A DNA stretch of 64,000 nucleotides. It comes from Nakazawaea peltata. Lineage: Eukaryota; Ascomycota; Pichiomycetes; Alaninales; Pachysolenaceae. Shown one piece after another: positions 28,794 to 38,881 of the stretch. The translations under genes were made by a program, and so were the position numbers. Numbering within the stretch: position 1 is the stretch's first letter; the number at the start of each line of letters is the position of its first letter. The notes under the pieces are model-generated. The model worked only from the letters and a program-made list of their open reading frames with translations, was not told the DNA's origin and did not search any database. The DNA is taken from assembly GCA_001599355.1 (NCBI GenBank), contig BCGQ01000002.1, forward strand, positions 1,377,554 to 1,441,553. The letters run 5' to 3'.

Positions 28794-31778
28794 ATGTTTG
28801 AAGTTGAACAAGTCCAATTGCAGTTCAATGTTACTGAACCCATCAGAGACTTGAAAATCGGCGATAACAACTTGTACTTGGCCACTAAAACTCAAGTTTA
28901 TCGCATAGATTTGGCCAATCCAGAGGTGGTGGTCGACTTTAAAGTGATACTGGGAGACAATGATGATGAGATAGAGACTACTTTTTTGGATCCATGTGGA
29001 TATCATCTCTTAGTGAAGACCAGACTCTTGAATTACCACTATATCAACCTTCAATATAGTCAATCTCGACCTTTACATAAGTTGAAGGGCTTCGATGTGA
29101 CATGTGCCGAGTTTTGCTTCGATGAACAGAAGGGAAGGGACGACGGATACTTGCAATTGGCTCATTCTGGATCCATTCTTGTGGGGACTAAGTTTGGAAT
29201 CGTATATGAATTGATTCTTGATGCTTCAAATGCTGGTTCTTCTGGCACAAAGGATAACTATTTTGGGAATAAAGTCGAGAGAGTAGTTAAGCAAATATAT
29301 AAGCAGGCAGATGAGCAAATCGTCGACTTAAAAGTGACTTGTGTTGATAAAGAAACTAATACTTTTAATGTGGTGATTGCTACGACCAAATCATTGATAT
29401 CTTTTGAGAATTTTAGTGTTTTGAAGTATCATCAGAAGTCATCCAACTTCAGTGAGTTAAGTAGAGCCGGCTCCAAATTGGTAAGACAGAAGACTACATT
29501 GCTGGCTCATAATAATGCCAATTTGGCTACCTTCAACAGTGAGTCATTATCGATTATGCATGGTTCAAGTCTAGGATTTCATCAGTTTAAGATCAAACAG
29601 TCATTGGGTGAGCCGGTACTCGCTTTAATGTTGACTCAATTCCATGCATTTGTGCTCTGTGAGAACAGAATCACCATTTTCAACCAATTAGATGGTAATA
29701 TCAGCTCTGAATTCGAGTTAAGCAGATCCGAAACCTTCTTGGGATTCGCTTCTGATCCATTGGAGAAGACTTTCTGGGTGTTTTCAGCCGAGAATATCTA
29801 TGAAATTATAGTAGAAAACGAGTCCAAAGATATCTGGCAGATCATGCTCTCACAGAAGTTGTACGATGAGCTGTTAAACTCCTTAGGTGAGAATGATATG
29901 AGTATAAGAGATCTTATTCTTATCAAAAAAGGTGAAGATCTTTTCGATAAAGGCAAGCTCCTTGAATCAGCCGAGATTTTCAGTTTGACATCCAAACCAA
30001 CGGAGGAAGTATTGCTTATGTTCAAGGACAAGTTAGAACCATCCTTAGTCTACTTCCGACACAAGTTCTCCAAGTTGCCCAAATCCCAAGTCATGCAACA
30101 GATCACATTGAGCAGCTGGATAGTAGAGATGTATATGGAGCTTCTCAATGACTACACCAACCAATTGAATAGTTACAATAATACGACTATCTTGAACAGC
30201 ACTCAAGAACTGGATCAAGGGGCCGTTGATGAGACTACTAAACGTCTTAAAGAACGTATCACCGAGTATGAGTCTCAATTTAGACAGTTTGTCAAATTGA
30301 ACGTGAAAGATCTACACAAAGAAACCATATACCAGATCATCTCTTCTCACAATAGGAAAGATGAGTTGATCTTTTATGCTGAACTAGTGAAAGATTACGA
30401 TTTGGTACTCAATTACCATATAAATTTGGGTCGTTGGACCGATCTGTTGAAAGTGTTGTTGATGTTATTCTCGAAGAACGCAAGTGAGATTGAAAACTTG
30501 GACTATATCTACAAATACTCGAGTGTTTTGATGATGAATGAACCAAAGGAGACCGTAAGCACTTGGATTAAGATAAATGATTTCATCGAGTTGGATTTCA
30601 GTCGGTTATTGGCTGCTATGACAACGTATAATCGTATCGTTTGCAATACGGTCCCTCCAAATGAGAATGAGACTCTCAAGTTATTGAAATTTTTGATCGA
30701 ATCCAAGGGCAAGAAGGATAAAATGATCCATAACACGTATCTCAGTCTCTTACTATCATATCCTTATGGAGATGGGGAGACCGAGGTGTTGAGATACTTG
30801 GAAAAGAACATTGGCAGGGATCTCAACTCCCAGAAAGATGTCTTATTTGATACCGATTTCATCTTGAGATTGTGTAATCGATACAATAAGATGAGAGCGA
30901 TCATTTATATCAATGCCATCACTGGGGATTATGAAGAGGCAGTCAATTTGGCACTTGAGAATGATTTGATCGAATTGGCCACCGTGATAGCCGATAAACC
31001 AGCCAAGAATATGAACTATAAAGGGTCCAACGAGAATGACAGGCTTTGTAAGAAACTTTGGCTCAAGATCTCTCTGAAGTTGATCAAAGAAGTACTTAGA
31101 AACGACAAATATTTGACCCATGTGAAGGGCAATAACAATGATCTCGTGATAAGTAACGAGAAAGGGGATCCAATTGATATCTCTAAACGGAACCCAAGCA
31201 TCCAGTCACTTCTCAAGTTCCTCTTAGAGAAACTGAATAAGAACACCTCAGATGGAAGACCCAAATTGATCACTATCCAAGATCTCTTGAAATTGTTCCC
31301 CGACTTTACTGTAATTGATAACTTTAAGGAGGAAATCGTGACATCACTCGAGGAATACTCTCAGAACTTGAACAAATTGAACGACGAGATGAACAAGACG
31401 CTCTCTACATCTCTGAAATTGAAACTGGAACAAGAAGAACTCAACAAGAACCGGTTCTTCACCGTGGAACCAAACGAGTCGTGCGCCATCTGTAACAAAC
31501 TCCTCATCACGCGCAAGTTCTTTACATATCCTTGTTTTCACTCGTTCCATCAGGATTGTCTTGTTGATTATTTTAAGCGCAGTAATAATTACAAGGTGAA
31601 GAACAAGTTGTACGTTTCTGAGAAGAAGTTGATCAATTACCGTAAATTGAACGATGTGGTGGGGATTAAGGAGGTTAAACTGGAGATCGATGTTTGTTTG
31701 AGTGAGAGATGTGCTTATTGTAGTATGAAGATCAGTGAGATTGATGATCCGTTTATTGATGATGGGGATATGATTTGA
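28794..31778 (+). CDS. PEP3: HOPS/CORVET core subunit Vps18 (Pep3)
   Basis: 994 residues from the ATG at 28794 (MFEVEQVQLQFNVTEPI); a GTG five codons upstream is ignored. The N-terminal half is the Pep3/Vps18 beta-propeller, the middle is an alpha-solenoid with clathrin-repeat character, and the C-terminus is a RING-H2 finger (CAICNKLLITRKFFTYPCFH near residue 897, then SFHQDCLVDYF and CAYCSMKI). Vps18 is a core subunit of the HOPS and CORVET tethers that drive fusion at the vacuole and endosomes. The yeast protein is 918 residues, so this one is slightly longer. Confidence 0.93.
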   Translation: MFEVEQVQLQFNVTEPIRDLKIGDNNLYLATKTQVYRIDLANPEVVVDFKVILGDNDDEIETTFLDPCGYHLLVKTRLLNYHYINLQYSQSRPLHKLKGFDVTCAEFCFDEQKGRDDGYLQLAHSGSILVGTKFGIVYELILDASNAGSSGTKDNYFGNKVERVVKQIYKQADEQIVDLKVTCVDKETNTFNVVIATTKSLISFENFSVLKYHQKSSNFSELSRAGSKLVRQKTTLLAHNNANLATFNSESLSIMHGSSLGFHQFKIKQSLGEPVLALMLTQFHAFVLCENRITIFNQLDGNISSEFELSRSETFLGFASDPLEKTFWVFSAENIYEIIVENESKDIWQIMLSQKLYDELLNSLGENDMSIRDLILIKKGEDLFDKGKLLESAEIFSLTSKPTEEVLLMFKDKLEPSLVYFRHKFSKLPKSQVMQQITLSSWIVEMYMELLNDYTNQLNSYNNTTILNSTQELDQGAVDETTKRLKERITEYESQFRQFVKLNVKDLHKETIYQIISSHNRKDELIFYAELVKDYDLVLNYHINLGRWTDLLKVLLMLFSKNASEIENLDYIYKYSSVLMMNEPKETVSTWIKINDFIELDFSRLLAAMTTYNRIVCNTVPPNENETLKLLKFLIESKGKKDKMIHNTYLSLLLSYPYGDGETEVLRYLEKNIGRDLNSQKDVLFDTDFILRLCNRYNKMRAIIYINAITGDYEEAVNLALENDLIELATVIADKPAKNMNYKGSNENDRLCKKLWLKISLKLIKEVLRNDKYLTHVKGNNNDLVISNEKGDPIDISKRNPSIQSLLKFLLEKLNKNTSDGRPKLITIQDLLKLFPDFTVIDNFKEEIVTSLEEYSQNLNKLNDEMNKTLSTSLKLKLEQEELNKNRFFTVEPNESCAICNKLLITRKFFTYPCFHSFHQDCLVDYFKRSNNYKVKNKLYVSEKKLINYRKLNDVVGIKEVKLEIDVCLSERCAYCSMKISEIDDPFIDDGDMI

Positions 31779-32124
31779 GCACCTCCCCCTTCCTCTCTCC
31801 CTTCCTCTTTCCTCTCCTCTCTTCCCCCCTCTTCATCTTTACCCCTTTTACTTTACCCCTCCACCCCTTTTCCTTTTCCTAATTGAACTCCTCTCCTCAT
31901 TCCCAATTTGTATATTTAATCTAATTCCCTATATAGGAAATCAAAATCTCCCTTTCATTGCCACCCAATCAATATAATGCTCAAATGACGCGCGCTATAA
32001 ATTATTTGCTGATCTGTCCTCAGCAAATTATAACAGCGCCAACGCCAGATCCAAGGTGTAAATAAAACACCACATCCTCGGCGCCAACTGCTTCATATCC
32101 CACCCCCTCCGCTCCCCTTCGACC
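31779..32124 (+). promoter_or_regulatory. SEC5 upstream region with pyrimidine tract and inverted repeat
   Basis: 346 bp. The first 100 bases are almost pure C/T on the SEC5 sense strand. An imperfect inverted repeat with arms of about 20 bp and a 7-base loop spans 31990-32040 (core TTTGCTGA ... TCAGCAAA). Confidence 0.5.
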
Positions 32125-34647
32125 ATGGACAAGGAACTCGCCCTGTTTTACCAATTGAAAACATTGGACCCCCAGGATTACGCTAGGGACTCAACCGAGC
32201 ACCTCGATTTCGAGTACGAGACTGATCTCAATGGACAGTTCGAGTTACTTCAGAAATTGATCAATACTCAAGACACTGATAAAGAAGTGCTGAGCGCTCA
32301 GCGGAAAGATGACGTAGAGCCCCTTGGATTGAATGAATCCATGGTGGAAGAATTGGTAGAGAATGACGTCATTGACGATAGTAGAGATCCCATCAAGAAG
32401 AAGTATTTTATTAGTGAGGAAGGATTCGATGTCGATCTGTATGTGAAATTACAGATGGCCAGACCGAAACATGAGCTTGTTGACCAATTAGATTACCTTG
32501 AGCGTGATATTCAGTCGCGTCAGTCACTGCTTAACCAAGTGTTACATACTGAATTCATGAGGTTTGTCAATATAAAGAACATTCTTGGGGACACGATGGA
32601 GAAATTCGATCGTGCCGGAAGTGATTTCAAGAGTTTTGATAAATTAGGAGAAAGTTTGAGACTGACTGAGGCCGAGTCTAATAACGTTTTGACACCTCTG
32701 GTTAATGCTAAGAATAAAGGTACAATGGTGAGGTCTCTGCTTACATTTGTTAGTGAACATAAATTCTTATTCAACTTACCACAGACACTTCAAAATGACA
32801 TCAAATTGAAGGACTATGATTCTTTGATCTATGATTATACTAAGGGAAGAAGACAATACACAGAGATTTTGGATCAAGGAGAGGCAAAGAAGGAGCTCCC
32901 GTCTAACTTATCACTTTTGAATTTGGTTTGGACCGAAGTCGAGGCTCTTGTTAGTGAGTATAAGAAGTTGGCATGGAGCCGTTTAAACAGTTTGGATGTC
33001 AATTCCAATGATCTGTCTTCATATAGTTCTTTGGTATTCAAATTATTAGAATTGGGGGTCGAGGACAATCCAATGCTCGAGTTAATCAACTCTCAATATG
33101 CGAAGATCTCCTCTCAGATTGATGAGGTATTTGAGAATTATTCTGGGAATATCTCGATTCTTCAGAACAATATTCTCAATGCTTACAGTTTGGAATCTGC
33201 CTCTCCTTTGGCTTTCTTGACTAAAGATCCTGATACAATTGATGACTCCAATTTGGATTTGCCTTTAGTTCAAGACCTGTGGAGTTTGATCCACCAGTTC
33301 ATTCGTCAGTTACAAGAATTGGTCGGGAAGTGCATTAATTTCGGTTCTATGGTGGAGTCAGTTATCAATGGAGATCTTTTGAAACTGTATTCAGAGTATC
33401 GGGCATCTCAACAACAACAGCAAAAACAGCTGGTCCTGTCTGAAGATTTGGAACGTCATTTGAGGTTCGAGAATTATGAAATTAAGAAAATGAGCGAACA
33501 AAATGAGAAGTTGATCTTGAAAATATGCAATGATTTGATCACATTTTTCACTCGCAAACAGGATGGCTCAGCTTCTAAGACTGCTCTTTATGAATCTTAT
33601 CGTGAATTCGGCTATTTACCTCCATTTACTAACGCAGTATCGACGTCTGCTAACAACAGTTCTCTCTACAAGAGAATTAGTAGCAATTTCCAGACAATTT
33701 TAGACTCCAAGTCTGCTATTTTGAAGAACAAAATGATAGTAGATCTGTTACAGAACACTTGTGTAAAGATTAACCAAGTTTTACAAACGGCTACTATCTC
33801 ATTATTAGTCGAAGACATGAAATTCTCATATTTATTGGACGATAAAGAATTAGATGTTATCAAACTGATTGAGTTATACTATTCGATGTTTGTAACTAGA
33901 CTGGCTGATTCATTATTCCAATCTGGAGTATCAAGTACATTCAAGATCCAACCATCGAAGAAGTTGATGACCACGTATGAGAATGGATTCTTGAAGAGTC
34001 TCAAATATTTCATAGAATCAGATTTAAAGAAAGATTTAATGAGTGATTCGACAGATGCCAAGTATAAAATTTTATTGGATTTCTATGAATTGAAGAAAAC
34101 TATCAAGGCAGAAGTATTGAACAAGTATGAAAATGCTTTACAAGTGAACATATCATCTGATGAGATCTTCCGTATCTTGGATAACCTCACGGTAGAAGTA
34201 TTTGAGAACTTGATCGACCCAATTGCTATTGAGATCACGGGACATTTCAACTCGAGTCTGAAATCACTTCAAGTATCTAGGCCCACCGGATGTTCTAACA
34301 CTATCAGATATGTTATTCTGGTGTTGGTTCGTGCTCGTGTGAAGATGTTAGATTTGAAATTGCCACAGCATTTGAGTGATAGCGTTCTTTCCAAGTTAAT
34401 CGGACACACCCTCGTCAAGATTCAAGACATGATCAAAACCTCAGCTACATTGGATCAATTAATCGTCGATTTAAGATACTTTGAAAACTATTTTACACAC
34501 GAGATTAAAAATGAGTCTCTGCTAGTGAAACTCATCGAAAAGATATACGGTATTTTGTCGAACAAGGTGAATTTGCGGTCCGAGTTATCTCAATTGGACC
34601 TTGTAGTGAATAAGTCATTGAATGAAACCAAGATCGAGGTGGAGTAA
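32125..34647 (+). CDS. SEC5: Exocyst subunit Sec5
   Basis: 840 residues. The N-terminal ALFYQLKTLDP matches the start of yeast Sec5 (LLRFYQLKTINP). A helical region with HKFLFNLPQTLQNDIKLKDY and YDSLIYDYTKGRRQ (around residues 210-245) is the conserved Sec5 segment, followed by long helical rods. A Gln-rich patch lies near residue 430. The exocyst tethers secretory vesicles at sites of polarised growth. It is shorter than the 971-residue S. cerevisiae protein. I consider the assignment good but based on remembered motifs. The 3' end converges on REB1 with 19 bp between. Confidence 0.82.
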   Translation: MDKELALFYQLKTLDPQDYARDSTEHLDFEYETDLNGQFELLQKLINTQDTDKEVLSAQRKDDVEPLGLNESMVEELVENDVIDDSRDPIKKKYFISEEGFDVDLYVKLQMARPKHELVDQLDYLERDIQSRQSLLNQVLHTEFMRFVNIKNILGDTMEKFDRAGSDFKSFDKLGESLRLTEAESNNVLTPLVNAKNKGTMVRSLLTFVSEHKFLFNLPQTLQNDIKLKDYDSLIYDYTKGRRQYTEILDQGEAKKELPSNLSLLNLVWTEVEALVSEYKKLAWSRLNSLDVNSNDLSSYSSLVFKLLELGVEDNPMLELINSQYAKISSQIDEVFENYSGNISILQNNILNAYSLESASPLAFLTKDPDTIDDSNLDLPLVQDLWSLIHQFIRQLQELVGKCINFGSMVESVINGDLLKLYSEYRASQQQQQKQLVLSEDLERHLRFENYEIKKMSEQNEKLILKICNDLITFFTRKQDGSASKTALYESYREFGYLPPFTNAVSTSANNSSLYKRISSNFQTILDSKSAILKNKMIVDLLQNTCVKINQVLQTATISLLVEDMKFSYLLDDKELDVIKLIELYYSMFVTRLADSLFQSGVSSTFKIQPSKKLMTTYENGFLKSLKYFIESDLKKDLMSDSTDAKYKILLDFYELKKTIKAEVLNKYENALQVNISSDEIFRILDNLTVEVFENLIDPIAIEITGHFNSSLKSLQVSRPTGCSNTIRYVILVLVRARVKMLDLKLPQHLSDSVLSKLIGHTLVKIQDMIKTSATLDQLIVDLRYFENYFTHEIKNESLLVKLIEKIYGILSNKVNLRSELSQLDLVVNKSLNETKIEVE

Positions 34648-34666
34648 CCCATCAATATAAAGTATA

Positions 34667-36583
34667 TCATGTATCAATAGAATTAATCCTCTGTATTATC
34701 AGCTCCAATTCCTGTGAGTAACTCTTACCATTCTCACAGAGCTTGTAGGTCTCGTAGAGATACTTGGACTTCAACATCTCATAGTAAACTTGCATGCTGG
34801 TGCCATCATTCACGGTATAATCTCCACCTTGAGACAGATACGGATAGATAGTGTACATTAAATCCCAGACAATCTCCAGTTCCGATTGGTAAAGGTCACG
34901 GATATAGTTGAGGATCCATAGATGACTCTCCTTCTCGGCCTGAGAGATGCTGACATCTTTCTTGAAAGGATAATGGTCGTCTTTCAAGGCTTTCTCTGCT
35001 AATTTTGGGGTGTTCTTGATGATTTTATTCCATTTGTAACGGCATTGAATTCTTGATCTCTTGCCATGCATTTGTTCACTTGCTACAGTCCAATTGATAT
35101 GGTCCATCAGTTGCGATACATCGGCCCCTGACCCACTCAACATTACCGTCACTATAGCTCTTAACATACGTTCTTCATCATCGGACCATTTGGCCGAGCT
35201 TCTATTGCTACCACATTTGACATAATTTCTGTACCTGTCTCTACAATCCTCTGGCATTCTACCCATGATCCCACCTATCAATTTCCAATTTCCTGGGTTT
35301 TCAAGGGCCAATTTACCCAACTGTTGGTCTTCTTCTGGTGTCCATTTAGCACGTACAGGGAAAATATGATACGACCTTCTAACATGTTTATATAACGACA
35401 GTCTAGTCCTGTTGGGTAACACTTTTTGAAGAGATTCCCATAAATGGTCCTTCTTTCTTTTGTTGGACCATACTCGTTCACAGATCTGTTCTCTTGTCAT
35501 ATTGTTGATCTGACAGAACAGTAAAATATAGTTGTCGATGGCCTCTACTTCTTCCTTAGTGAAAGAATTAGAGTTATTAGATCCGATTTCCATTCCATTC
35601 TGACCATTCTTAGTCCAACCGTCAACTTTATTGTCTATATTTTCTTTACTTGATAGCAGTTTGGTGTTCTTAGATGGAATGGTGGTAGTATCCGACTTAT
35701 CAGAGCTCAAAGTCTTCTTCTTTTTCTTCAGATTTTTCAAAACTTCTTCCACTAATGCATCTTCATCCTTGGAGTTGTCCTCATCATTCACCAGTAACAG
35801 CAGCAGCAGTCTCAGTTGGTTCTCTTTATTGAAATAATCAGTGACCAGTTGGACATTGATAGGACCAAACTCATTCTCTAACTCCTTAGCATTCATAATC
35901 AGAGCCTGTACTAACTGTTCATGGTCGGCTACCGATATAGAATTTTCAAGTTGGTCCAAATCATGATCTAATCCAATATCGGACTTTCTCTTTTTACTCT
36001 TCTTTGCTGATTTCTTCGGGGTATTCCCACCAGAGGAATCGTCGGTCAAAAATTGATGCGATTGAGACGATTGTGAGTGATTTTGAGAGTTCTGTTGTTG
36101 ACCTTTCTTATGACTACTGGTGGTGGCATGAAGCTCCTCTTCAAGGAAACCTGTCCATTGTTGGAATTCGTTCAAGTTGGCAATTTCGTCGGTGAACTGC
36201 AATTTTCTCTTTTTCTGAGCCTGAGAATTGTTCACACTCCCATTACTGGTGCTAGAATGACCTATACCTGAAGTTGAATGCCCGTTCCCATTACCACTGT
36301 TACCTGAGGTACTTCCAGGATGACCAGATTCGATATTTCCAACAAGTTTCATGACCGCCAGCTCGATATCCGAGTCATTAGGCTGTGTCTTATTACCTAA
36401 CTGAAGTAAAGCACGCGCTCCTCCTAACTCATTTCCGAAATCATCATTCTCATGCACTTCTTCAACCCCTTCTCCTGCTGTCGCATCTTGATCTTCAGTG
36501 GAGATGTTGCTATTTGATCCCCGGCCAAGTTCACCTGCTATACTACTGGTAGATGTAGCGGACTCTTTGAACTCGTCCCTCAT
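34667..36583 (-). CDS. REB1: Myb-type general regulatory factor Reb1
   Basis: 638 residues. The N-terminus is acidic, Ser/Asn/Gly-rich and disordered. The DNA-binding region has Myb/SANT repeats: RAKWTPEEDQQLGKLALENP and GNWKLIGGIMGRMPEDCRDR at about residues 405-450, then SSAKWSDDEERMLRAIVTVM, with a longer second repeat ending RIQCRYKWNKI near 520. This layout is that of Reb1 and its paralogue Nsi1, which bind TTACCCG at promoters and stop Pol I transcription in rDNA. Two Reb1-like sites lie in its own promoter. Confidence 0.92.
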   Translation of the reverse strand: MRDEFKESATSTSSIAGELGRGSNSNISTEDQDATAGEGVEEVHENDDFGNELGGARALLQLGNKTQPNDSDIELAVMKLVGNIESGHPGSTSGNSGNGNGHSTSGIGHSSTSNGSVNNSQAQKKRKLQFTDEIANLNEFQQWTGFLEEELHATTSSHKKGQQQNSQNHSQSSQSHQFLTDDSSGGNTPKKSAKKSKKRKSDIGLDHDLDQLENSISVADHEQLVQALIMNAKELENEFGPINVQLVTDYFNKENQLRLLLLLLVNDEDNSKDEDALVEEVLKNLKKKKKTLSSDKSDTTTIPSKNTKLLSSKENIDNKVDGWTKNGQNGMEIGSNNSNSFTKEEVEAIDNYILLFCQINNMTREQICERVWSNKRKKDHLWESLQKVLPNRTRLSLYKHVRRSYHIFPVRAKWTPEEDQQLGKLALENPGNWKLIGGIMGRMPEDCRDRYRNYVKCGSNRSSAKWSDDEERMLRAIVTVMLSGSGADVSQLMDHINWTVASEQMHGKRSRIQCRYKWNKIIKNTPKLAEKALKDDHYPFKKDVSISQAEKESHLWILNYIRDLYQSELEIVWDLMYTIYPYLSQGGDYTVNDGTSMQVYYEMLKSKYLYETYKLCENGKSYSQELELIIQRINSIDT

Positions 36584-37019
36584 TTGCCCCGCGTATCCCG
36601 GCCTATTTTTCTTATCTGATCACTTCAGATCAGCCCTATCTTATTTATCTATCCCTATTTAGTAAGGCCCAAAGGGTTACCCTCTTTTCATGATAATTTT
36701 TAGGGTATTGATGTGGCTGGGGTGCAGATTACGGGCAAATAAAATGACAGATTACGGGTAAATAAGGTAGGGATGAGATTTTTTGTGGTATTACTGTAAT
36801 AGGAAGGAGAGGGGCGGCTGAAAAATCTTCATCAACATCAACTGGTGGGAGGGTCTTTGACGAGCCATGGTGAGGGAGGGGGTTACGGTGAAGACGACAA
36901 GCTATACTTCACGACAACTTCTCTACTTCTACTCATAATGTAATATATTACTTAATTTATTTTTGATATAAACCAAAGAACAAAACTAAATCATAATTAT
37001 AGATCCAATTTCAAACTTC
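36584..37019. promoter_or_regulatory. REB1 promoter with duplicated Reb1-type site
   Basis: 436 bp. CAGATTACGGGCAAATAA at 36725-36742 and CAGATTACGGGTAAATAA at 36748-36765 are a near-exact direct duplicate; the second holds the perfect Reb1 core CGGGTAA at 36755-36761 and the first has one mismatch. They lie about 170 bp upstream of the REB1 ATG. No gene is seen. Confidence 0.65.
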
Positions 37020-37819
37020 TTAGAACTTAGAGAACTTCTTGGAAGCCTTACCGGAGGAGGAAGCAACCTTCAAGACGTTGAATCTAACAGTCTTGGACAA
37101 AGGTCTACATTGACCAACAGTAACAATGTCACCAACTTGAGCACGGAAAGCTGGGGAGATGTGAGCAGCCAAGTTCTTGTGTCTCTTCTCGTATCTGTTA
37201 TATTTTGGAATGTAGTGCAAGTAGTCTCTTCTGACAATGATGGTTCTGTGCATCTTGGTGGAGTGGACAACACCGGTCAAGATCTTACCTCTGATAGAGA
37301 TGTCACCAACGAATGGACACTTCTTGTCAATGTAAGAACCCTCAATAGCGGACTTTGGAGTCTTGAAACCTAATCCAACTTCCTTGTACCATCTCTTGGT
37401 TCTTCTGGTGGCCTTAGCCTTTGGGTTGGTGAAGATGTGTGGTTGCTATGTTAAAGTTAGTATATTGGTTCAATTTGTCGGGGATGAGGGAACATCTCTT
37501 AGAGTCAAATCATGGGGACTAAAATTTCTTGATGATTATATCCAATTTGGATAAGAATACATGGACAGAACAAACGAAATCCACTTTGTAATCAAGCCCA
37601 GAGCCGTATCATGCTTCTGCTCTAATTTTGGACCACCCTTATATCTTCTTCTATCATATCAATATCCCTCTTCTTTCATTATCCTTTTGAAATCTATCTG
37701 TCCAAATGATGGTGTCTACAGCACCCAAATGATTCGTCTCTATTCTTATTCCCTCCTGATCATGTTCAACTTACCTTTTGGAAAGCTCTCTCAGATTGAA
37801 CGGTCAATTCAGTAGCCAT
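37020..37819 (-). CDS. RPS11: Ribosomal protein uS17 (Rps11), spliced
   Basis: Exon 1 is 37775-37819 (15 codons, [15 protein letters not shown]); the intron is 37446-37774 (329 nt) and exon 2 is 37020-37445. Donor is GTAAGT, the branch point TACTAAC is at 37456-37462 and the acceptor is ATAG. The joined protein is 156 residues, identical in length to yeast Rps11, and the intron position is the same as in yeast RPS11. Conserved blocks include [39 protein letters not shown] and [11 protein letters not shown]. It binds 18S rRNA in the small subunit. A Tbf1-type box lies about 300 bp upstream. Confidence 0.98.
37446..37774 (-). other. RPS11 intron (329 nt)
   Basis: GTAAGT donor at 37774, exact TACTAAC at 37456-37462, AG at 37446-37447. 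I looked for box C/D snoRNA signals on the sense strand and found none convincing. Confidence 0.95.
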
Positions 37820-38119
37820 CTTGTCTATATTCTTGATTAGATATTCCTATTAAAAGAGGTTAGACTATTAAATAAAAATTTTCTTGAAAAATAATCTTTG
37901 ACAAAATGTGTGAGAAGGAAAAGAGGAAAAAAATTTTTCCAGGCCTTGAAGGGAGAGGAAGGAAAAAGTCGTGCGGATAGGGAAGAAGTTGAATGAGCGC
38001 GCCCTTGAGTTTCTGTTTTTGTTAATTTTATTGTGTTGCGCGTGAGTGATGTGACTGGGGTTTTAAGGAAAAGAAAAAAAGGAAATGGTGTAGTGATGTT
38101 GATTGTTCTTGGGGTATGG

Positions 38120-38127
38120 AACCCTAA
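38120..38127. promoter_or_regulatory. Tbf1-type site upstream of RPS11
   Basis: AACCCTAA, an exact match to the ARCCCTAA Tbf1 consensus, 301 bp upstream of the RPS11 start. Ribosomal-protein genes of many non-Saccharomyces yeasts use Tbf1. Confidence 0.5.
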
Positions 38128-38284
38128 AGGGGCTCAGTAAGCAAAGCTCAGAAGCAACTTTTTCTTAACATATTTAGCGATAACCCCCTTTCTGCAGTTA
38201 TGTTTTGCAGCAATATGAATTTGTTGTCTGGAACATTGACCAGAGAAGTACGAGGAGGGAAGTGAGGGTTGGAATTTGGGAGGT

Positions 38285-38340
38285 GGGAACTGGATGTCGG
38301 GAACTGGATGTCGGGAACTGATTGTCGGGAACTGATTGTA
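38285..38340. repeat. 14-bp tandem repeat, four copies
   Basis: Four copies of GGGAACTGRWTGTM starting at 38285, 38299, 38313 and 38327; copies one and two are identical. Confidence 0.85.
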
Positions 38341-38881
38341 ATATGTCACAGAATATAATGAAGGAGTAGTCTGTGTTCAGTATTTTATTTGGTGTTCCAT
38401 AATCCACTACTTAATCTACACTGTATTAAAGATCTAGATGTCAATTCAAACGGTCTCGAGTCTAATGCAGGTTTACGTAAATATCTCATGTACTATCTTG
38501 ATCTAACTAATAAATTAAGCTTCTGGTCTCGAATTTGATTTCGTTTTAAGCGAGCAACCTAGATCTATTGTTGATAATCGGCTGTGCCTGACAGATATCT
38601 TAAGAAGGGGTCAAATTGAATGCAGGCGCAAAATGACATCACGAGAATTATAAGTTTATTCTATTATTGGAATGTATGAGTAGACCTCGAATTTTTCAAA
38701 AGGAGCAAGCCATGTTTATTCACGACCGTGGAGTTTCAAATGCTTAATGCCTATCAAGGGTCAATAGTATGTGAAGTTTGATATAAAAGAGGTCAATTCC
38801 GGGGCAATTGGTCACAAGTTGGGTTCTACATCTCAGAAACATTCTATCATTTCTATAGGAACATTACTGATCAATTATAAT

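Larger units (their letters stand above)
37820..38881. promoter_or_regulatory. 1.06 kb divergent region RPS11/secreted repeat protein
   Basis: A Tbf1-type AACCCTAA is at 38120-38127. A 14-bp tandem repeat is at 38285-38340. A TATA box, TATAAAAG, at 38782-38789 serves the secreted gene (ATG 38882). No further gene is supported. Confidence 0.55.

Noticed and set aside
37446-37774. Box C/D snoRNA inside the RPS11 intron
   Set aside because: No sense-strand C box (RTGATGA) with a matching D box (CTGA) was found; a weak pair on the antisense strand is not credible.
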